Source of the DNA: Casuarina equisetifolia | Lineage: Eukaryota > Streptophyta > Magnoliopsida > Fagales > Casuarinaceae | Length of the DNA stretch: 64,000 bases | Reading direction: 5' to 3' | Assembly: GCA_028551475.1 (NCBI GenBank) | Contig: CM052362.1 | Span: 24,162,021-24,226,020, forward strand | In this document: positions 13,101 through 26,149 of the stretch, in pieces | How positions within the stretch are numbered: the first letter of the stretch is position 1 | Layout of the letters: the number at the start of each line of letters is the position of its first letter | Notes under the pieces: model-generated | The model's input: the letters and a program-made list of their open reading frames with translations, nothing else | Told to the model about the DNA's origin: nothing | Database searches by the model: none | Made by a program: the position numbers and the translations under genes

Positions 13101-16100
13101 TGCTTCTGGGTGTAGCTTGCTTCAGCTTCAGAGCTAACCTTGAGACGTTTCACAATAGCCTCAACTTCTAATTGATATTTTTGAAGTAGGGAATCGGACA
13201 CTTCTATTTTATCTTTCATTGCATGTAGGTCATTTTCAAACCTCTGTCTCAGCATCAAATTATCTGATTCTGCTTTTCTCAGAGACACTTGAGCCCAATC
13301 TCTTTCATCCACTAGAACTTTATTCTCCTCCATGAGTTGAAGAATCTTTTTAAATGCATTATTATGGAGCTCTTGCGATTGCAACACTATACCTTCTAAG
13401 TTCTTTGACTCCAAATCCTGGCAGACAGATTCACTCCCGAGAGATATTCCACCATATTTTTTGTGAAAAGTTGCCACTAGATTTGACAGCTTATCCTGCA
13501 GAAAGTTGACAGTATTCTGTAGATTCTCCTTCTCAGAAGCCATCTCATCAAATTCCAACCTGACTTGTTTCAACTCTTCCTGAAAAGAGGAGATCTCAGT
13601 TCCAAGATCGCCACTTTCTCGGATCTTTTGGTCCAACAAATTCCCCATATCTAATTTTTCTGCAGCACAGACCTCATACTTTCTCTCATAACTTCTGTAT
13701 TCTGCAATCAAGGCTTCACATTCAGTAATCTTCTGATTGAGAAGATTATTTTCAATGGTAACATTTTGTAAATTTGATTCTAAAATTTGGTTGTGCTGGG
13801 ACAAGTCCTTGCATTTTGCTTTGCAAGTGGTCTTTTCATCACTAAGGGAACGGACATCGTCCATAGCCTCCTGCAGCCTATGCATCAGTAACTCCTTGGA
13901 CTCAGTTGAAAGCTCCAGCTGCTGTTTACATTCTTCAAGTTTCTCTTTCATCAGTCTAAATTCAGAATTTACTTTAAGCAAGCTTTCCCGTAGAGTTTTA
14001 GAAAAGATATCCAAGTATACATTCTCCAAATGCACTTCGAAGATTTCATCTTCAACCTTTTGGTATAGCCCTTCCTGCAAGAAGAGTGATCCTTTCAAAT
14101 CCTTATTTTCATCCAAGTTCTGTTTATCTAACCCAACATAGTTATGCTGCCACTGCAAGAGCTTGGAAGCATGATGTTCCTCTGAACCCAGTTTCCGAAT
14201 CTGCACCATTTCTGGGTCCTGTTGAAAGATTGGTCCGGGAGAGTCTGAAAAAGCTTCCTTGATAAGGTTCTGATTAGTCTCAAACATGGACAACACCTGA
14301 AAAGATAGTAATTCAAGGTCCTTCTGTAACTGGTTTACAGCAATGGAGTAATTCAAGCGTGCCCGCTTAAGAGCTGCTTCTGCAGTAGTAGCCCTTCTTT
14401 CAAGGTCCTTGTTGAGAGATTCCAAAGCACGCTTGTCTTCAGCAATTACAATTAGTTGCTCATTCATGTCTCGGTGCATAGTCTCCATCTCTGTCTTAGT
14501 GGATGAAATTGCATACAAGCAAGTAGAATGCTCATTTCTGAGACTTTGCAACTCTCCCATCATCTGCCCCTGAGTTTCTTCAAGTTCCTGAATGAGAGCT
14601 TCATAGTAGCACTCCATCTGGTCCATTTTCCTGGCAAGGCTTTCCCGTTCAGCTTTTGACTCATCCAACTCCCTTAGAAGTTCAAAGATTTTTCCTTTCA
14701 ACACATTTGTTGCATCAACTGAATCAGACTCGTGAGACACTACGCTAGGAATTTTAAGACAATGAAGAATGCCTTCTGGTTGATATAAGTCATCAAATCC
14801 AGTTCCTGGTACAACTAACTCACTTCTACTTAAGTTCATTTCTCTCATCTCCTTTACGTTTGTAAAGTGGTGCCCTGTAATTACCTGCCCAGTTCCTTGT
14901 TTAAGATCTTGCAGAACACCAAGCACTGTCTCTAGGTCTGAATGAAGGAACCTGAAGTCTCCTTCATGCAATCCAAAACTTGTCTTGTTTTGAAGCTCTC
15001 TCATCTTATCCTCCACTAATAAAATCCCCTTCAGCCATCTCAGCTGTAACTCTTGAGATAAGTGGTCCTGGTCTGTCCCAATAGATTCTCTGCTGGTAAA
15101 TGGAGGGCTAAATTTAGAACTTTTAAGCTGTTCAAGATCATCTTTAAACCTTGAACACTCTGATTTCATTACAGAAACTTCCTTTGCCAGTTCTTCTCCT
15201 GAAGCAATCTCTGCAGCAAGTTGCTGGGCCAATCTTTGGGCTCCAACACCTATTTCATCAGCATGACTTTGTAAAGTGCTTACCTCCAACTTGAGCTCAA
15301 GAATAGAAGACTCAGCTGCCTCTAAGCTTCCTCTAAGTCTACTATTCTCTTCATAAGCAATTGCCAATTCATTATCCGTAGAATAGTCAGAACTCCAGCG
15401 TTGAACCCAATCATTAGTCCCTTGAGCCAAAAAACTATTGTCAGAAGGGTCCCCTTTCTCTGGCTGAGGACTTTGACTAAGGGACAGCCCACCTAAATCG
15501 CCTGAGGTTGTGCTCTTAAGGCTGTCAATTTCATTTGTGCTGGATATATCATGCTTCTCGGCATACAAACTTTCAGAAGTGTTGGATGAGCCATCAAACC
15601 CAACACCTGAATCTGCATACTCTTCATTCAGCCCCGCCTCTCCTTCCAGTGAAGACAGCTCTTTGGTTCCTTTCTTGAATCTAACTCTTGCATTAACCTA
15701 TGAAAAATTAAAGACAAACAGAGTTGTTGATCACAGATTAGACATGATCCAGGACTGGGCTTTAAATATGATCTCTAATTGTTTAACTGTACATCAAATA
15801 ATTTAGGTCACTCAAACTACTGATCAAAACTACTAAAGATTCCATTTAAATGTCACCAGTAAAGAAAAGAAATATACCTACCAGGTTTCATTATACAGGA
15901 AAAAATTTTGTCAATTCTTTGGTAAGTAATTATCATCTTCCAGCACCTCCCATAAGAAATTGGGGATTTAAAATATACCATTAAAAATATCTATCAGTAT
16001 TTGGATGTCTAGATAGAGAAACATGTTCAAGAATGTACTTCATAATTCCTGCCATCCAAGAAACCGGAGGTGAGAGCCATTACAACGATGAAATGGCCTA

Positions 16101-18368
16101 AGCACACTAAGATTGCCTGATTCCCATCAGTACCACTGAACTTGACATTGTGTGATTGAAAGATAGTGAAGGAATTATCGCTGCAACCTTCTTGAGCACT
16201 ACAGAGAAATAAATTCCCTCAGCAATCCTTCAGTTTGCAAAAATGACTTCAAAGTTTGACCATCAAAGAACATCATTTCATTTACTAAGATCATCTGTTC
16301 ATGTAATCTTTGAAGCGAAGTACAAAATGTGTTTTTGGGAGATAAAAAAATTGCAAGTTCAATTCGTATTACTAAGTGAGAGACTAGAGAGAAAGTGTAA
16401 GGACATTCAAAAGTGGTGCATTTCTGCTTCTCTTTCACTTAAGCCCTCTCACTTACTCTGTAAGTGATTTAGCTAATTCTGTCAGATTACTGGACTCTTC
16501 TAGGTCACGACTTGACTATGCAAGCATCATTGCTAGGATAGGAGTGCCTACTGGAAAAAAATTTGGGGGGTTTATGTGTAAGCAATTCTTTGCTTCTCCA
16601 TCTTCCTGCTTATGGTTATTTTGCTTCTGGCTTTACTTTTTGACATTCACAATCCAACCTTTGGGTCTGACAAAACCTGTATCTTTCCTTTGCATTTCAA
16701 GAAAAATGTTGCCCATAGTACACTGCAAATAATAGCAGCATTCTCTATAGACACACTTACTGTAACAGAAGAGAATAAGACAATAGGACCAAAACGGAGC
16801 CATATTGTGTGATTCTTACAGAGATTGTAAAGCTTAAGGTAGAACAATTTCAATCCTTGTCCATTCTCTTCTCCACCTTTCTAAATTTGGTAGTGTGAAT
16901 TCATGTTAATTATTTTGCATTCATAGAACAGCATAAGAAAAAATGTAAAGTGCTATTTTCCACTAGGGGTTGATTTGAAGAGATGATAATCAGGACAAAA
17001 ATACGTGGCACAAAATTTGTTACAACCTAAACATGGACAAATATATTTGAAAAAAAAAAGATCAAACCTTATCCATATGATCATTGACAGTCTCTCCAGA
17101 AGATGATGCTTTTCTACCAGCAGATTCATAATGATTATTCTGGTCAGAAGTTGTCTCCAGACCCCTCTCACTCAGTTCCCTCTGCTGCTCAAACTCTCTG
17201 AAAACAAACAAATAGAATGAGTGTACCAAAATTAGCTAAAGCATGAATAGTGTGTATCAAAATGAAGTACCTGAAACCAGTTCTAGAAGTTAGCAGCTGC
17301 ACAGTGACCTGGCATTGACCAAAAAAACCAAGAAACACTATGAGGGAAAGTAGTTCATCTCTAAGGGAAAACTTCGAAGCAAGGAAAGCTAGAATGAGAC
17401 GTTGTTACTGGAAGCTACATTGTGTCGCCATAATTTTTATTATTATATGACCTATTAAGCAAAGACTAATAATAATAATAATAAAAAAAAAAGGAATACT
17501 TCTCTCAAGAAAGCATTACGGCAGAGAGAAGATGAATTTCATAGATTCTCACATGTAAGAAAGTTCCAGCATCACATCCATGAAGAGGCAGGGCAACAGC
17601 AGAAGGCTTTAAGGCATCAGCATAATCAGCAAGGTTAATGTTAGCCTCTCCAAGGATGCTTGAACGTGAAGAACCCTGATGTAAAAGGATGTAGATCAAA
17701 TATAAAGTCAACTCAGCCGCTGAAAAGGGGAAAAAAAATAGTAACAAGGAGAGAAAGAAAGTAACTAGAGCAAACTAAGTAAAGACATGACTTCAAACAC
17801 CGATTACATACTAAAAAAAATTCCAGCTAATAGTACAGGGTATGTTTACCATTGCCAGCACAAGTTTATAGAGCTTCTCATCATATTGTTTTGTCTTCAT
17901 GTCTTGAAGAAGTCTGGTAGTTTCATAAATGGGATCTCCCCATTTGCATGTGCCATTTCTCACATTTGCCTTGGTTGTCTTTGCGGTTGCTTTTCCAGAA
18001 TCAGCAGGAATAAAGGATATAAACAGCTTATCCCATCCAGTTTGTGGAATCTAGATTATACACAAGAAAATATAAATAAAATGTATAGACAACAAAAGTT
18101 GATGAAACTAAAGAAGTTGATGCATTTAGCATACATGATAGAAAATTAGCCCAACTATCATAACAAGCTAAAGATAAAATGTCCCAAAAGAACTAATCAC
18201 ATGTGTAAATACATCGGAGCTAAACAAGAAAATCGACAAAGAAAATTATGCTCATCTAAAAGTCTTCCAGCTGCCCAAGTTTTAACTTACGTGTGAAGCA
18301 TGGAATTGTAGCCGGAAAACAACTTTTACTTTGGTCTTCTCAGGCTTCCACTTTGCAATCCTCGACAT
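7129..18368 (-). CDS. NT-C2 domain and long coiled-coil protein (plant 'myosin heavy chain-related', EEIG1/EHBP1-type N-terminus)
   Basis: Ten coding exons join in frame to 2,144 aa: 18291-18368, 17850-18050, 17553-17675, 17271-17308, 17068-17197, 10490-15697, 8132-8284, 7898-7999, 7676-7818 and 7129-7387, all with GT-AG borders. Residues 1 to about 150 form an NT-type C2 domain (MSRIAKWKPEK start, FRLQFHASHIPQTGWDKL, GEANINLADYAD), a fold that binds membranes in EEIG1/EHBP1 proteins. The rest is almost all heptad-rich coiled coil, ending in the conserved tail FAEVEGERQKLMM...NVRASKK. One exon of 5,208 bp carries 1,736 codons. It contains seven near-identical 39-aa repeats. There is no motor domain, so 'myosin' is only a coiled-coil resemblance. 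The start fits the family: a short basic first exon after a 5' UTR acceptor at 18394. Role inferred: organelle tethering or cytoskeletal scaffold; not proven. Confidence 0.9.
12135..12953 (-). repeat. Seven tandem 117-bp coding repeats (39 aa each)
   Basis: Within the giant exon, seven consecutive units share the core EEKGTLLASLQEKTEESAK followed by LKLELNNLEGSLKST-type text and an I-A-A-(M/L)-(A/T) linker. Each is exactly 39 codons, so frame is kept. Variation is small (T/S/N in QEKTEE; K/A in AKLKLE). The tract is in phase with the coiled coil. 39 residues equals four heptads plus one 11-residue step, a spacing coiled coils can accommodate. Recent expansion by unequal exchange is inferred. 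Confidence 0.9.
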
Positions 18369-20400
18369 TACTGGAAACTTGTATTATGGTTGGCTGCAAA
18401 ACATCAACGTTCCAATTCATTCCTTGCCCCGATTTTTCTAAATTAGCAGAACACAGTCACCGTGTTCTCAGAATAAATAAAATGATAAGTATAGGTGAAA
18501 AGCAGGAAAAAGATGAAATGATGAAATTGCTGTCTGCTGGATGATTAGAGATCACCAAGAGATCTGGAAAGTGTAGTTTCAGCAGCAGTATCCAAAAAAA
18601 AAAAAGAAAAAACTAAGGATCCATTTGGTAAGATCTGTAATAAAAAATTTTCACTTCTCAGATGCCGATAAACAAGCAAATTTTCAGATGTAATGTCCAA
18701 CACTACTACATTTGTTTTAAAACAAACTATCACACTCTTTAACAGACAAGAATTTACACCAATCAGACAGTAAAGTTGACAATGAAAAGCACAGCAGAGT
18801 CAACCAACTAGTAAAATCAATTCAAAGTAACATGTAATCACTTCCCAATACATGCTGAATTTGGGATCAACATTCTGAAGTATCAAAATAAAAGTGCCCT
18901 CATCAAACAAAAGCACAAAGTTATGCATGCCATGAAATTGCCCGCTTCAAAATCAGAATTAGAATTAGAATTCATTGCTCAGCACAAAACAGTTCTTTAG
19001 GCAACTTTCATGCAAGAGAATCAGTGAGCTGCACACTAATTGGCAAGCTCGCATATGCATATACTTTTATTGAAGTCAATATACGAAAGAGCAATGTTTA
19101 TACATTAACGTTCAAATAAGAAACCTACACAATCATTACGAAAGACGGTTTTGGAGTAGAGATCCTACAACTCGCTCGGAGAGGGGGAACAGGAAAATAA
19201 TAAGGATGGCCACCATAAAATCCACGTTTGAAATTGTTAAGAAATTCAAAGAGAATGTAGATTTCTGCAAATCGAGATCTTCAATTTTCCTTGCATGACA
19301 CTAATTGCACTGTTTTGTCGCTTACAAATATATGTGAATGAATTGGAACTTTGAATCCTTGAAGAAAATCCCTTGGAATCAAGATATTAGATAGTCCACC
19401 CAGCTGGACCTACTATAACCACTCAGTCCAGATGGGTCGAGCTCAACAATTCGATTTCCTTTCCAACACTTTCCTCAATTTTCTAAGCAACCAAACAGAA
19501 AAATAGACGAAAAATTTTGAACTAGAAATCATAAAGAAATCTCTAATGCCCGACTAACCCAGACCTTCTTTGGCGATTCATAAACTTCCCAAAATGCCAA
19601 AGCGAGAAGAAATCTCTAATGCCCGCTATAGAAGGCAGACTTCAAGCCTCAAAGTCCCAAAAAACACGGCGAATCTTAGCTATTTTTTCACCTTGAAAAA
19701 GAAGAAGAAGAAGAAGAAGAAGAAGAAACGAAGAAACAAAACGACAAGAAACAGACCGTAGTAAAAGTTCAAACAATGCCAAAAAGTGAGACACAGAGAA
19801 TGCGAGTGGAATAGAATCCAACCCAAATGCCTAGCTAAATGCAGAAAGAAAATGCAATCCGGGAGCTCAAAAGCAGAGTGTTTCTTCACCAAAAACGTCC
19901 AAGAAAAACCCCACCAAAAAGAAAGAAAATATTTACCAGATTTGACTTGTTGGGACGTCGAATTCAAAACAAAACACAGCATGAATAAAACGCCAAAAGA
20001 ATGTCGATCTTTTCACTTCTCAGGCAGTGAAATGCACAGGGAAAGAGGGAGAAACGCACATAAACACACCCAGACCAGTAAATGTTGACATTCAAAACAC
20101 CCAAAAATTCAAATAACAAAAAAAAGCCAAAAGAAAATGTATTTAATAGAACGTGATTAAAATATTCCTGGGCGTGTAGTGAAGGTGGGTACCTAGCCCC
20201 GGATCTGTAGGTGCTTAAGAAGAAAGGAAAAGCAGGAAATCTTCTGAGCAAAGGCTCCCAGACTCGCAGAGACTCGAATCCTGTGTTTTGAATGGCGTAA
20301 GCCAGTGGGAAACGTAGAGGAAAATCGCCATAAATAAGGTGAAATGGAGCTCAGAGTTTAGCTGACATATCAACCTCAAAAACCCGCCAAAACCTGTGAT
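18369..20400 (-). other. 5' leader, leader intron and promoter of the coiled-coil gene
   Basis: The coding exon begins with about 25 nt of leader after a TTTTGCAG acceptor (exon upper edge 18393), so a leader intron lies upstream. The matching donor is uncertain. Candidates are near 19934 (CTG|GTAAAT) and near 20190 (CTAG|GTACCC). The GC-richer stretch 20180-20330 is the likely first non-coding exon and promoter. A GAA/CTT microsatellite lies inside this region. Confidence 0.45.
19701..19727. repeat. (GAA)9 microsatellite in the leader intron
   Basis: Nine perfect GAA units, read as CTT on the transcribed minus strand. CTT/CT tracts are frequent in plant 5' leaders, and this one lies upstream of the start of the coiled-coil gene. 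Any regulatory effect is unproven. Confidence 0.9.
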
Positions 20401-21429
20401 TGGCCTCCATTATTACTTTCTTAATTTTACAAACATGGTCTTCAGTGGGGTTCACTTCACTGCTCCGGAGGCAGTCTTGGATTTCCCGAAATGCCCCTTC
20501 TCTCTGACGCCTTCGGTGCTCCAACAAGAAAGTTGTCTTCGGCTTCCCCCTCGTTTCACGCCTTCCATTGATGGAACGCGTTTGGACCTCAAATCAAATT
20601 TTATCTTGAAGATATTTTACAAATTTTTCAGGATTACACTTTAAGGATATTAGTGAAAATGGGATTAAGATCAATGATTGGATTTAAAATGTGATTATTA
20701 AAATGATATTAAAATTTATATTAAAGTGTGATTTTCATCACTTATGGATTAAGTTTATATAATTATTGTTGGAGATAAAAGTCTTATATTATAAAAATAT
20801 AATACTCAAATATGATCATACTTTACTATTTAGACATAAATAATGAGATAATTAATCACACATAGTTATGGTGAGATATTATAGGTAGTTTTTTTTTAAC
20901 CATAATTTAACTGTTTTAAAGTTATAATAAATATATCTTTAAATTAATATATAACAAGATAATCTTAATTTAGATATATACTTTTCTTAATTCTTAAATT
21001 AATTTTTGAATTGTGTCTTTAGACTTATTGACATAATATCTAAGCTTAAATTAAGTTTGATGAAATTCAATATGTGAGATAATATGAATAAGAAAATACT
21101 GTTATATTTAATAATAAAATTCTTGATGTAAAACTCAAATAAAAAAAGTTTCATATAATATCTTAATTTATTTTTTCTCGAGATTTTCCCATTTCAAGTC
21201 GAGAAAAGACTACCTGTCCCTACATTAAAACTACATGATACCCGTTCCTACAAACTTTCATTAAATGTATTAGCTTTGCAAGAAAAATGGCACAGGAGAA
21301 ATTTCTCAAACCTTTTCAGGACATTATGGTATTCCAGTGTTTTTCCTTACGGTCACGGGCGATCACCTAACTTTGACTCAGGTATTACCTACAGACATTT
21401 TAGGAAACAACCAATGTAATTATTGGCGA

Positions 21430-21520
21430 GAACACTATATATATGTCTGCAGCCCACATGCCCTTAAATCAAAACATCAAGCACCTGATAATTGCAGAGA
21501 CACTTGAAGGACAAGTAAGT
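21430..21520 (+). promoter_or_regulatory. Promoter-like segment without a gene
   Basis: A good TATA box (CTATATATATG at about 21434-21444) is followed 20-50 bp later by a C/A-rich leader-like sequence typical of plant core promoters. No conserved reading frame follows, and DNA turns AT-rich after about 21660. It may be the stump of a lost or truncated gene. Confidence 0.3.
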
Positions 21521-22833
21521 GCAGTCCCTGGGAAAGAAACAACTGCAGAGGCTTTGCATGGCTATGGTCGAATAACTTCACTGACATTGAGAAAGAAACA
21601 AGCAAATTGATGAGCTCAGAAGCGTATGGACAAGGAGGTGGTTGGCGTGTTTGGTTTGGAGTAAAAAATGGTGATAAGGGTATATTTGCAATTTATTTTT
21701 TTGCATAATAATATTCTTTATTTAATTTTTTTTTCATTTATTGCAGAATAAAATTTCAGTAATATACGTTTAGGAGCTTGGATAACCATCTCCTTAATGA
21801 AGCATTTTGAGAAAAAGTAGATCTAGAATTTTCATGTAATATCATTATCAATTATTACTCCATGTATTATAATCTAATTTTATAAACTCTTTTTTTGACA
21901 AAGGACCGAGTAAGGATTATAAGAGATATTAGATAATAGGATTTTATATTAGATAAAAAAATACTTATATTATGCACTTATAAGTTTGGATAACCCATTT
22001 CTTCAATAAGATGTTTTGGGAAGAGTTGGATTTGATATTTTCATATCTTTAATGTAATTGCAGTTTGAAAAGGGGAAAAAAAATTATTGAATGTTTTCTC
22101 CATAAAACTATAGGCTAAAATGGTTTGTGAGAAAATACACATATTTTTAACAACAAACTGGCAATGTCAAGAACAATAAAACAAAAGTCTCAAATTTAGA
22201 AATTCTTTTTAGAAGAAATAAACATCTCATATTTATAAGCAAAATTTGACTATTTAATATGTATTAGTATCTCATATGCAAAACCTATAATCCAAAATGG
22301 TTTACGAAAACAAAACAAATGCTTTCAACACAAAACCAACAATTCATGTTGATTGTACAAAATATGTTAAAAATGGTATAATCAAATTCTCAACTTTTAT
22401 AAATTTCTTTTTTCTTATCAAGTTAAGTAACAGAGATTTTGAATACGAAATATTAAACCTAAATCTTAAATCTTGAGTAACCAATAACTAATCATTAAAC
22501 TACTAATTTATTGATTAAAATTTATAAATCTTATCTGAATTGTTTTTAAAAAAAATATATCACAATTCTTAAATCAGTGTTAGATAAGATTAGACCTTTT
22601 AACACAAAAACACATTAATTTCAATACCTTTTTTTGGCTGGCCCTTCTTGTCCTCCCGGACCTGCAGCCATCGCATAGAGCAGGTGTTGCGTGACCAATC
22701 CGAACGAGAGCATATTAGTGGGATGGAAGTGGGCGACACCCTGCACATGGGTTTGGGGCAGGATGGGTACCATTTTTTCAAAATCCATTCAAAGAGGCAT
22801 CATGGTGTTACAGCTAAGCTTATGTCCCTTTAC

Positions 22834-22903
22834 CACGTGCTGATGCACGTGATACCATCTAGAGTACACGTGCGTCAGGAGGGCCTTTATGCTAATACGT
22901 GTT
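22834..22903. promoter_or_regulatory. Cluster of G-box/ABRE-type ACGT elements
   Basis: Three palindromic CACGTG boxes (22834-22839, 22846-22851, 22867-22872) and one ACGTGT (22898-22903) lie within 70 bp. CACGTG cores are bound by bZIP and bHLH factors, and paired ABREs confer ABA response. No gene start is found within 1 kb on either strand, so the target is unknown. Confidence 0.45.
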
Positions 22904-24355
22904 ATAAACCAATCAATTAGCCAAAAGTAGGATCATCATCACCATCCAACCTTCATCGGATGAACTTAGAATCATGATGGTCTTTGCCCTATTCCACTAA
23001 ATCAACGGGGGGCCAGAAGGCGAACACTCTGGTTGTAATTTATGACTGATGAGACACAAATTGCAAAATGTTAATGTTGCGAGTTTTCCTGTATTTGCTT
23101 AAATGTGGATATATCATTTTACTTCATATGTCATTTTTTTTTTTTAAAAAAAAGGAGTTACCTAACATGTTGGAAAATGCATTGATGATGTAAATGTATA
23201 TATCTCATTAAATGCAAGTGTATCTCTTCATTTTAGGACTGCTTTTGAAATAGTAAGAACACTTCTATCAAAAGGTTGAAACCACAGCTAAGTGTTTGAA
23301 AAGTAATAATTAGTAACAAATTGTAAATTAACGGAGTAGTTAAACTTTTTGCTGTGTGTACTGATCTAATAATGACAACAGATGATGATAACAAGTAAAG
23401 GATGTGACGAAACTAGACAAGGACACAGAATGTCATTGATAACATCACCAACTTTGAATATAAATAGAGAAGGCCATGACTATTTTTCTTGGCAAAGACC
23501 AGATTCATCGTATCTCGTTATAAAGATTTCGCCACTTGGATTTACCTTAGTCGGCTTTGGCATGGTGGGTAAAAAGAAAAAAGGACGACAGCATGTTAAT
23601 TATCACTCTTGCCATCATAATTTATTTAAATGGATGATTCTTCCTTCTTATTCCCCCCCCCCCACCTGGTTTGATAAGTAATATAACATTTAAAATGTAA
23701 CATTAGAATTCAAATTCAACTACAACACCTCAACATGATTAAATTCACATGATTAAATTCTTCTCTTCTCGCTCTGTACCATTGATCATGCCAAATTTAA
23801 TGCATTAAATATTGTTCAACAATATTAATATATTATTCTGATATTTTTAATAATCAATGATAATAAAAGAAAAAGTTAAATGTTACAAAGTTCATATTCA
23901 CTACATATAAGCTTTATCATTGGGACCATTTCTCAACAATTTGAAATTACTCTACACCAATTTCAACATACTTTTTAATACCATGTTACAGTGTCATCCA
24001 AAAACTAATTTAAGAAAATGAAATATTTGACTATTCATTAGCAATATAAGACTGCTTTACACCAACCCCAACATCAAATTATTTCCAATTTGCGGCTAAT
24101 CAAACATTACTATTTTTCATATTTGATTGATATTTTGTTCTTGGGATGCAACAATATGAACATAAAATTGGTAATCTACATAAAAAGCATATAGCTTTCC
24201 CGCTAAAGGTTAATGTTTTTACAACCTTCCTCACACATACTACCACCAACATGAAAACATAAACTTTCCACTGCCGCGGCGAACTATATAACAATCAAAC
24301 AACCCTATAATTCATCAGGCTAAACTTACTGAAGCCCAACCGGATCCTGCAGCAA

Positions 24356-24583
24356 TCAACTATTGGAATCCAAAGTCTCCCCTTCTTTTCCGGCGGAATT
24401 CGCTGCCGGGGAGCTGCCGGGATGGATTTTCTTAAACCCCCAGAAGAAACATCCACCGGGTTTCTTCTCAGCGAAGTCGGAAACTTCCATGCTCGCTCTT
24501 CTTTCCTCTTCCATCGTCTTCATCTTCTCCTTGTGGAGCTTTCTCAACACATAGGCTTCAGCCAGAATAAATCCCGCTGCCAT
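24356..24583 (-). CDS. Small unknown protein, 75 aa (copy 1)
   Basis: Intronless 75-codon frame beginning MAAGFILAEAYVLRKLHKEK. It has a hydrophobic N-terminal segment (residues 2-14), a charged helical middle (KMKTMEEERRASMEV) and a conserved aromatic/cysteine patch GCFFWGFKKIHPG near residues 43-55, then a polar tail. A tandem paralogue at 26322-26549 has the same length and start with about 16 replacements and no indels, which argues for a real protein under constraint. I do not recognise a named family. A TATA box lies 40-50 bp upstream. A membrane-associated or peptide-like role is only a guess. Confidence 0.65.
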   Translation of the reverse strand: MAAGFILAEAYVLRKLHKEKMKTMEEERRASMEVSDFAEKKPGGCFFWGFKKIHPGSSPAANSAGKEGETLDSNS

Positions 24584-24621
24584 AGCCGAAGAGTATATGA
24601 GCTACTATTCGAATTGTTCGG

Positions 24622-24632
24622 CTATTTATAGG
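24622..24632 (-). promoter_or_regulatory. TATA box of 75-aa gene copy 1
   Basis: Read on the minus strand, CCTATAAATAGCC lies about 40-50 bp upstream of the ATG at 24583. The corresponding place in copy 2 (about 26611-26620) reads CCTATAATTTGCC, a weaker match. The two copies may therefore differ in expression. Confidence 0.5.
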
Positions 24633-25149
24633 CGTTTGGATTTGCTTGGGGGAGAAGGAAGAGTTCCACTGATGACTTATGCAGTGACGGTGTTTACGTA
24701 ACGGAGTGGTCCTGTTCTTTGTTGACTCGGGGTCAGGAATTCTCGTGGCGGTGGCTTCCGGAGGAAGGTCTCCTTGGCTTGGTGTACAAGCAAAGCCGGC
24801 AATGCTTGGTGGCTGCAAGGACCGTGCCAAGTGAAAACGTGTTAGATATGCGTTCTGGGGAAGAGATAATGAATGATATTTTGGGTGGATGGCCATAAAC
24901 AGGACGGTTTTTTTTTTGACATATTGTTTTTTCCAACATGGGCTTTCCTTATGTTCTGGGTGTGATGAAGATTGACCATGCTGTAAACAGCCAAAACAGA
25001 AGTCTAGAGCCCGTTTGGATTTTGGAAGAAAGTATTGTTGAAGTTGAATGACTACTTTTAGAGTAGGTCGCATATTGGAGAATTTTAATTTGCACGTTTT
25101 TCTAATATTAGAAAAGTACTTGGTTTATATTCCAGCGATATGGTATTTT

Positions 25150-25790
25150 TATTCTCTGTTTATGCATGTTCTTTTTCCTTAACACTAGTTTTAACGAAAA
25201 AAGTTAAATTATTTATAACACGGTATCAAACTTTAGGTTTAAATACAATATCCATTAATCAAAAGGTTTCAATTATGATATATTGCTGAAACTGAAATTT
25301 GATTTACTTACCTTTATGGGTTAATTGCCTCTCTAGATTTTTCTAGTTGTATTCTTATTCTTGACTATATTTGTATTATTCACTTCCTTATGTAGCTAAT
25401 TATCATGTAGGCTAACCTTAAACACGTGTACATAGGGGTAGATCATAGCATAATCAATAATATTGAATTTGTTAAGCTCATTGGCCTTTTCTCTTCTCTT
25501 TTCTTTTCTTTTCATCACTTCTTGCAACAATATTTTGATCACGTTTGTAAATTGGCTCTTGTGATTTCATCTACTATCAAAGTTTTAATAATTTCTAGCA
25601 TGATATTAGAATATAATGTTAAGTATGGCACCTCATTACCTATAAATTGGGCTCTTGTGATTTCATTTGTTGTCCCAATACTCAAAGGTTCAGTTTTTAT
25701 AATTTCTTAATATTGTTATGGACTCTCATTGATTTGAATTAATGCATTATCCATGCAATGTGACATTAAGTATGTTAATTATGGACCCAA
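25150..25790 (+). mobile_element. Probable LTR-retroelement fossil in the unit-1 spacer
   Basis: This block is absent from the equivalent spacer of unit 2. It contains an LTR-end-like 'ttataaca' followed by a primer-binding-site-like 'cggtatcaaac' (initiator-Met tRNA type, common in Ty1/copia and TRIM elements) at about 25212-25231. It also has an internal duplication of about 95 bp ('ggctcttgtgatttcat' at about 25552 and 25648). No coding remains are recognisable; old and broken. The family assignment is tentative. Confidence 0.25.
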
Positions 25791-26149
25791 TGTGATGAGT
25801 AAGCATGTTATGATATAACTAATAATCTCACATTATTAAAAAAATATAATAAAAATCCTGGTTAAATGAAGAGGTATTTCACTAACATATAAGTTAACTT
25901 TTAAAATAAATAACAAACTTAACAAATACAAAGTTAGAAGTTAATTTTTTTCTCCTTAAAACTATATTATAAGTTAAGAGAATATTCATATTTATAAAGA
26001 ACACAGCATGTCACTATATGCAATTGGTGTGCAATTGGGATACGCATCCTAACTTTAACAATAACAAGCTTCTTATTTAAATTAAATAACACATTAAAAG
26101 ACTCCTAAATTCAAATCTAGAAAGGAACTGTGAAATCATTTCACTTATA

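Larger units (their letters stand above)
20401..24309. other. AT-rich intergenic DNA with two promoter-like islands
   Basis: No gene is supported. Most of 20640-21270 and 21660-22600 is very AT-rich with scattered degenerate repeat text. Two islands differ: 21300-21660 (TATA-containing, leader-like) and 22620-22920 (GC-richer, cluster of CACGTG boxes). A run of 11 C occurs at 23653-23663. Short open frames here have no recognisable family. Confidence 0.5.

Noticed and set aside
12084-13115. 343-codon open frame on the plus strand with a strongly repeated Ser/Lys-rich protein.
   Set aside because: It is the antisense shadow of the seven 117-bp repeats of the coiled-coil gene. The repeats keep the antisense frame open by periodicity, and it has no start context or family.
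24558-25073. 171-codon minus-strand frame upstream of the 75-aa gene copy 1.
   Set aside because: It overlaps the TATA box and start of the 75-aa gene. The equivalent frame in copy 2 (26524-26892) is not conserved in sequence or length, so it is promoter DNA.
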